A stretch of 9,836 bases of DNA, taken from NCBI GenBank assembly GCA_029942265.1, contig JAOZTO010000065.1, forward strand, positions 1 through 9,836. The letters are read 5' to 3'. Each line of letters begins with the position of its first letter. Positions within the stretch are counted from its first letter, which is position 1. Below, piece by piece: positions 6,590-9,836 of the stretch. The position numbers and the translations under genes are program-made. The notes under the pieces were generated by a model. The model did not search any database. It saw only the letters and a list, made by a program, of their open reading frames with translations, and was not told where the DNA came from. This stretch comes from Desulfocapsa sp. (GTDB taxonomy: Bacteria > Desulfobacterota > Desulfobulbia > Desulfobulbales > Desulfocapsaceae).

Positions 6590-7738
6590 ATGACCCTTGC
6601 ACCTCTAATTGTTCACACCGACTGGTCTCGTTCGTGGGGTGGACAGGAAATACGAACTCTCACAGAATTACGAGAGATGAAAAAACTGGGTTTTCGCGTG
6701 GCTATGATTATACGTGATGATTCGGAATTAGCCCGTCGTTGTCAGGACGAAGGCATAGATGTCCATCTTATCGATTTTTCTTCTAAGTTCAGCCTTGCTG
6801 CGTGGCGTGATCTATTTCGGCTGATCCGAAAATTACAACCTGCTGTGGTGAACACTCATTCTTCAGAAGATTCTTGGATGGCCGGTTGTGTTGCAAAAAT
6901 CTGCCGAGTACCTTTAATTATAAAAACCAGACATGTACTGGCCTCTATTTCTTCTCCTCTTAGCTACAATATTTTTTTTGATATAGTTTTTGTATGTAGT
7001 GAATCTATCGGTGAACAACTTATCAAACAAAAGGTGAAAGAAGATAAAATACGGGTACAGTCAACTGGCATTGATGAAGAACGATTTGTGTTTTCTGAAA
7101 CTGATCGCCAGAAAATCCGCAACTATTATCAGGTTAAAGAGACAGATGTCCTTGTTGGTAATGTAGGATTCTTTCGTGATTATAAGGGACATGAATTTAT
7201 TGTGAAGACCGCTGCCACCATGCCTGATAACTATAAATTTATTATTGTAGGTGATGGCAATGGGCGTTCGTTGTTGGAACAGGAAATTTCTAATGCTGGT
7301 GTTGCAGATCGATTTATTCTTACCGGCCACCAGGAAGATCCTGAGCATTATTTTTCAGCAATCGACATTGTATTTTTTTCATCATTTCAGACAGAAGGCA
7401 TTTCGCAATCATTTATTCAAGGATTGCTTTATGGTATGCCACTTTTAACCTGTCGAGCCACATCTATAATGGAACCATTAAAATACGTTCACACCTACCG
7501 AGACATTTCATACGGTGATGTTGATGCGGCGCATAATGGTCTTATCGAATTGTCGGGCCATTTAGATCGAGATCAGAAAATGATAGCAGCTCAACGAAAG
7601 GCCATTGCAGGAAAATATGGGCTGAAAAAGATGCTTGAAAATATTATTGGTATTTATAAAGAGTATGGGGTTGTGGTACCGAATTCTATAGTTTCTGCTC
7701 TGCCAAAAAGAAAAAAGGTAGATGGCAATGAGCAATAA
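6590..7738 (+). CDS. Family 4 glycosyltransferase (GT-B fold), LPS synthesis
   Basis: A 382-residue retaining GT4-type transferase that probably acts at the cytoplasmic face of the inner membrane on the LPS core. The N-terminal half has the glycine loop SWGGQE (15-20) and VVNTHSSEDSW (86-96). The C-terminal half has NVGFFRDYKG (191-200), IIVGDGNGR (218-226) and the donor-site region TEGISQSFIQG (268-278). In that last block the usual E-x7-E motif reads E269-x7-Q277, a change seen by eye whose effect is unknown. A weak ribosome binding site (AGG at 6581-6583) precedes ATG 6590. The 3' end overlaps the exporter gene, so the two are almost certainly cotranscribed and translationally coupled. The sugar specificity cannot be read from sequence. 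Confidence 0.85.
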   Translation: MTLAPLIVHTDWSRSWGGQEIRTLTELREMKKLGFRVAMIIRDDSELARRCQDEGIDVHLIDFSSKFSLAAWRDLFRLIRKLQPAVVNTHSSEDSWMAGCVAKICRVPLIIKTRHVLASISSPLSYNIFFDIVFVCSESIGEQLIKQKVKEDKIRVQSTGIDEERFVFSETDRQKIRNYYQVKETDVLVGNVGFFRDYKGHEFIVKTAATMPDNYKFIIVGDGNGRSLLEQEISNAGVADRFILTGHQEDPEHYFSAIDIVFFSSFQTEGISQSFIQGLLYGMPLLTCRATSIMEPLKYVHTYRDISYGDVDAAHNGLIELSGHLDRDQKMIAAQRKAIAGKYGLKKMLENIIGIYKEYGVVVPNSIVSALPKRKKVDGNEQ

Positions 7739-9452
7739 AAAAATCATAGCAAGACTCTATGAAGTTCTTTCACCCTATAGATCCAAGCTGTTTATTGCAA
7801 TGTTTGGGATGATTTTTGTAGCAGGATTTAATGCCGCTCAGGCGTATATGGTTAAGCCATTACTGGATGAGATATTTATTAATAAAGATAAATTTTTATT
7901 AAATATTCTTCCCTTAGCATTACTTGCAATATTTCTTGTTAAGGGTGTTTTTTATTTTATGTACTCCTATATGCTTGAATGGGTTGGGCAGTGCGTTATT
8001 CGAGATCTTCGTAATCAAATTTATGCTCATTTAAACCGCCTGTCACTTGCATTTTTTCATCATAATCCAACAGGCGAGCTTATCTCTAGGATAATTAATG
8101 ATGTTAATTTATTACAGGGTGCAGTGTCCCATGCACTGATTCGTATCCTGCGAGATTTCTTTTCAGTTATTGGTCTGCTTGGAGTAATTTTTGTTATGGA
8201 TTGGCGCCTAGCTTCCGTGTCGCTGATTTTCCTTCCAATGGCTGCAATACCAATCATAGTTTTTGGTAAGAAATTTCGACGGGTTTCGACGAATTTTCAA
8301 CAGAGTATAGGTGAAGCAACCAATATTCTTCATGAAACGATTAGTGGGACTAGGATTGTAAAAGCATTTTGCATGGAAAAACAGGAAGAAAAAAGATTTG
8401 CAAAGCAGATACAGCATTTATTTAATACTTTGATGCAGGAAACCAAATATCGCTGTTTATCACATCCAACTATTGAATTTATGGGTGGTGTGGGAATTGC
8501 CCTGATTATATGGTTCGGAGGCAGGCAGGTACTCGATGGTTCTTCAACCATAGGGGCATTTATGTCCTTTCTTACTGCACTAATAATGCTCTATGAACCT
8601 GTTAAGGGAGTGAGCAAAATAAATTCAACTATCCAATCTGGACTGGCTGCAGCAACTCGAATTTTTAATTTATTGGATATTGAACCAGATATTAAAGAAA
8701 AATCGGATGCGATTACATTATCTCCCTTTCATGAATCTCTGGAATTTCGTGATGTATGCTTTGCTTATGAAACAGATGAACCTGTTTTGCGTAATGTCAA
8801 TTTGAAAGTAAAATGTGGTGAGATTCTTGCTGTAGTCGGGCCTTCCGGCGGTGGAAAGACTACCCTTACAAATTTGTTACCACGATTCCATGATGTGAAT
8901 TCAGGAGCCGTACTGTTTGATGGAAAAAATGTGTGTGATGTTACTCTTCATTCATTGCGAAGTCAGATGGCACTAGTTACCCAACAGACAATTTTATTTA
9001 ATGAGTCTGTTCGTGATAATATTGCATATGGCAGTTTGGACTGTAGTGACGAGGATATTAGACTGGCAGCAGATGCTGCCTTTGCACTAGAATTTATAGA
9101 AGAGTTACCACAGGGATTTGATACAGTTATCGGTGAGTCTGGTGCTCGTCTTTCAGGGGGACAGCGACAGCGTATTTCCATAGCAAGGGCAATTCTTAAA
9201 GATGCTCCAATACTTGTGTTGGATGAAGCTACATCAGCTTTGGATACTGATTCTGAACGAAAAGTACAAAAAGCCCTTGAAAATCTAATGAAAAATCGAA
9301 CGACAATTGTTATTGCTCATCGTCTTTCGACTATTAAGAATGCTGATCGAATTATCGTAATGTTGAATGGACAGCTGGTCGAAGAGGGCACTCACGATCA
9401 GCTTGTACAAGTACAAAACGGGGTGTATGAAGGGTTGTACAATATGCAATAA
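7728..9452 (+). CDS. msbA: MsbA-like lipid A/LPS ABC exporter
   Basis: A half-transporter of the ABC exporter type (transmembrane plus ATPase in one chain, working as a homodimer) that in this context would flip lipid A-core from the inner to the outer leaflet of the inner membrane. The first ~310 residues hold about six membrane segments (for example 22-44, 61-82, 145-182, 255-292, counted from the ATG at 7722). The ATPase half has Walker A GPSGGGKT (373-380), Q-loop around 421, signature LSGGQ (477-481), Walker B ILVLDE (497-502) and H-loop His533. The length (574-576) is normal for MsbA. Two ATGs are possible: 7722 and 7728. AAGG of the upstream AAAAAAGGTAG is too close to the first and well placed (nine bases) for the second, so 7728 is preferred. 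It overlaps the end of the GT4 gene. A different lipid or drug substrate is possible, but the glycosyltransferase neighbours favour LPS. Confidence 0.88.
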   Translation: MSNKKIIARLYEVLSPYRSKLFIAMFGMIFVAGFNAAQAYMVKPLLDEIFINKDKFLLNILPLALLAIFLVKGVFYFMYSYMLEWVGQCVIRDLRNQIYAHLNRLSLAFFHHNPTGELISRIINDVNLLQGAVSHALIRILRDFFSVIGLLGVIFVMDWRLASVSLIFLPMAAIPIIVFGKKFRRVSTNFQQSIGEATNILHETISGTRIVKAFCMEKQEEKRFAKQIQHLFNTLMQETKYRCLSHPTIEFMGGVGIALIIWFGGRQVLDGSSTIGAFMSFLTALIMLYEPVKGVSKINSTIQSGLAAATRIFNLLDIEPDIKEKSDAITLSPFHESLEFRDVCFAYETDEPVLRNVNLKVKCGEILAVVGPSGGGKTTLTNLLPRFHDVNSGAVLFDGKNVCDVTLHSLRSQMALVTQQTILFNESVRDNIAYGSLDCSDEDIRLAADAAFALEFIEELPQGFDTVIGESGARLSGGQRQRISIARAILKDAPILVLDEATSALDTDSERKVQKALENLMKNRTTIVIAHRLSTIKNADRIIVMLNGQLVEEGTHDQLVQVQNGVYEGLYNMQ

Positions 9453-9483
9453 AATGTAATTTTGTTTTCAAGGGATTATTATT

Positions 9484-9836
9484 ATGAGCAATAAGATCAA
9501 AGGAGTACTTTTTTCTGCGTTTATATTTCCAGGTGCTGGGCAAATCATTCTGGCAAGGTATAGACGAGGTGCCATACTGTTTGCTATTGCCTTTGTGGGT
9601 GGAATACTGTGCATCATTGCTTTGGTGCGTCAGTCAGTAGTACTATTGCAGGATTTTGTCGCACAGGGTGGGACGGCAAATGTGGGAAAAGTTACTTCCA
9701 TTGTGGCCGAAGCCGCCACAGTTGCCTCATCTGTTTTTCTTAAAATTTCTTTTTTAATACTGTTCTGCTGCTGGCTGTTTGCAGTGATTGATGCCTGGCG
9801 CATTGGCCGGGAACTTGATCAACGCCCTGCTGATAT
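9484..9836 (+). CDS. Small integral membrane protein of unknown function (partial, cut by window end)
   Basis: The frame is open from ATG 9484 to the window edge (117 full codons). It starts 31 nt after the msbA-like stop, with AAGGG at 9470-9474 as ribosome binding site, so it probably belongs to the same operon. The N-terminus contains FIFPGAGQIILARYRRGA (13-30), a proline-glycine-glutamine turn followed by a basic stretch as in several small uncharacterised bacterial membrane families (DUF5683-like in appearance). Hydrophobic segments lie at about 7-23, 30-48 and 84-103, and VIDAWRIGREL (101-111) follows the last. A polar stretch (about 57-75) separates the second and third. I do not recognise the family with confidence, and no function is assigned. 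Confidence 0.75.
   Translation, partial: MSNKIKGVLFSAFIFPGAGQIILARYRRGAILFAIAFVGGILCIIALVRQSVVLLQDFVAQGGTANVGKVTSIVAEAATVASSVFLKISFLILFCCWLFAVIDAWRIGRELDQRPAD

Overview
The window looks like part of a Gram-negative, moderately AT-rich chromosome. The best guess is an anaerobic deltaproteobacterium (Desulfobacterota, perhaps a Desulfobulbales/Desulfocapsaceae-type sulfate reducer). This is inferred from gene content: a formate--tetrahydrofolate ligase, an MshEN-type PilB ATPase, and lipopolysaccharide (LPS) core transferases next to an MsbA-like exporter. No rRNA or other taxonomic marker is present, so the assignment is tentative. I see no tRNA, rRNA, CRISPR array, insertion sequence or phage gene.

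Layout. Bases 1-42 are probably the last codons of an upstream gene, followed by a strong intrinsic terminator (112-150). A long leader (about 237-385) precedes fhs (386-2149), which activates formate for one-carbon metabolism and is closed by a perfect 36-bp palindrome plus T-run terminator (2200-2245). After a 303-nt intergenic region comes a stand-alone PilB/GspE-like ATPase (2453-4675). It has an N-terminal MshEN-like (c-di-GMP type) domain and, unusually, a C-terminal cyclic-nucleotide-binding domain. Next is a surface-polysaccharide block: a minus-strand family 2 glycosyltransferase (4720-5502), then on the plus strand a WaaE-like core glycosyltransferase (5683-6489), a family 4 glycosyltransferase (6590-7738), an overlapping MsbA-type lipid A/ABC exporter (7728-9452), and the start of a small integral membrane protein (9484 to the window edge). 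The last three look like one transcription unit that builds the LPS core and flips it across the inner membrane.

The most striking non-coding feature is a 36-nt element found without gaps three times: 312-347 before fhs, 2391-2426 before pilB, and 6522-6557 before the family 4 glycosyltransferase. It always ends 26-38 nt before the start codon. A weak fourth copy lies before the WaaE-like gene (5615-5650). The three clear copies can fold into the same small hairpin, and one stem substitution preserves pairing. In all three, one reading frame runs through the element into the downstream gene start. This may be a shared cis-regulatory RNA, a DNA site, or a short upstream ORF connecting one-carbon metabolism, pilus assembly and LPS synthesis. 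I do not recognise it as a known family.
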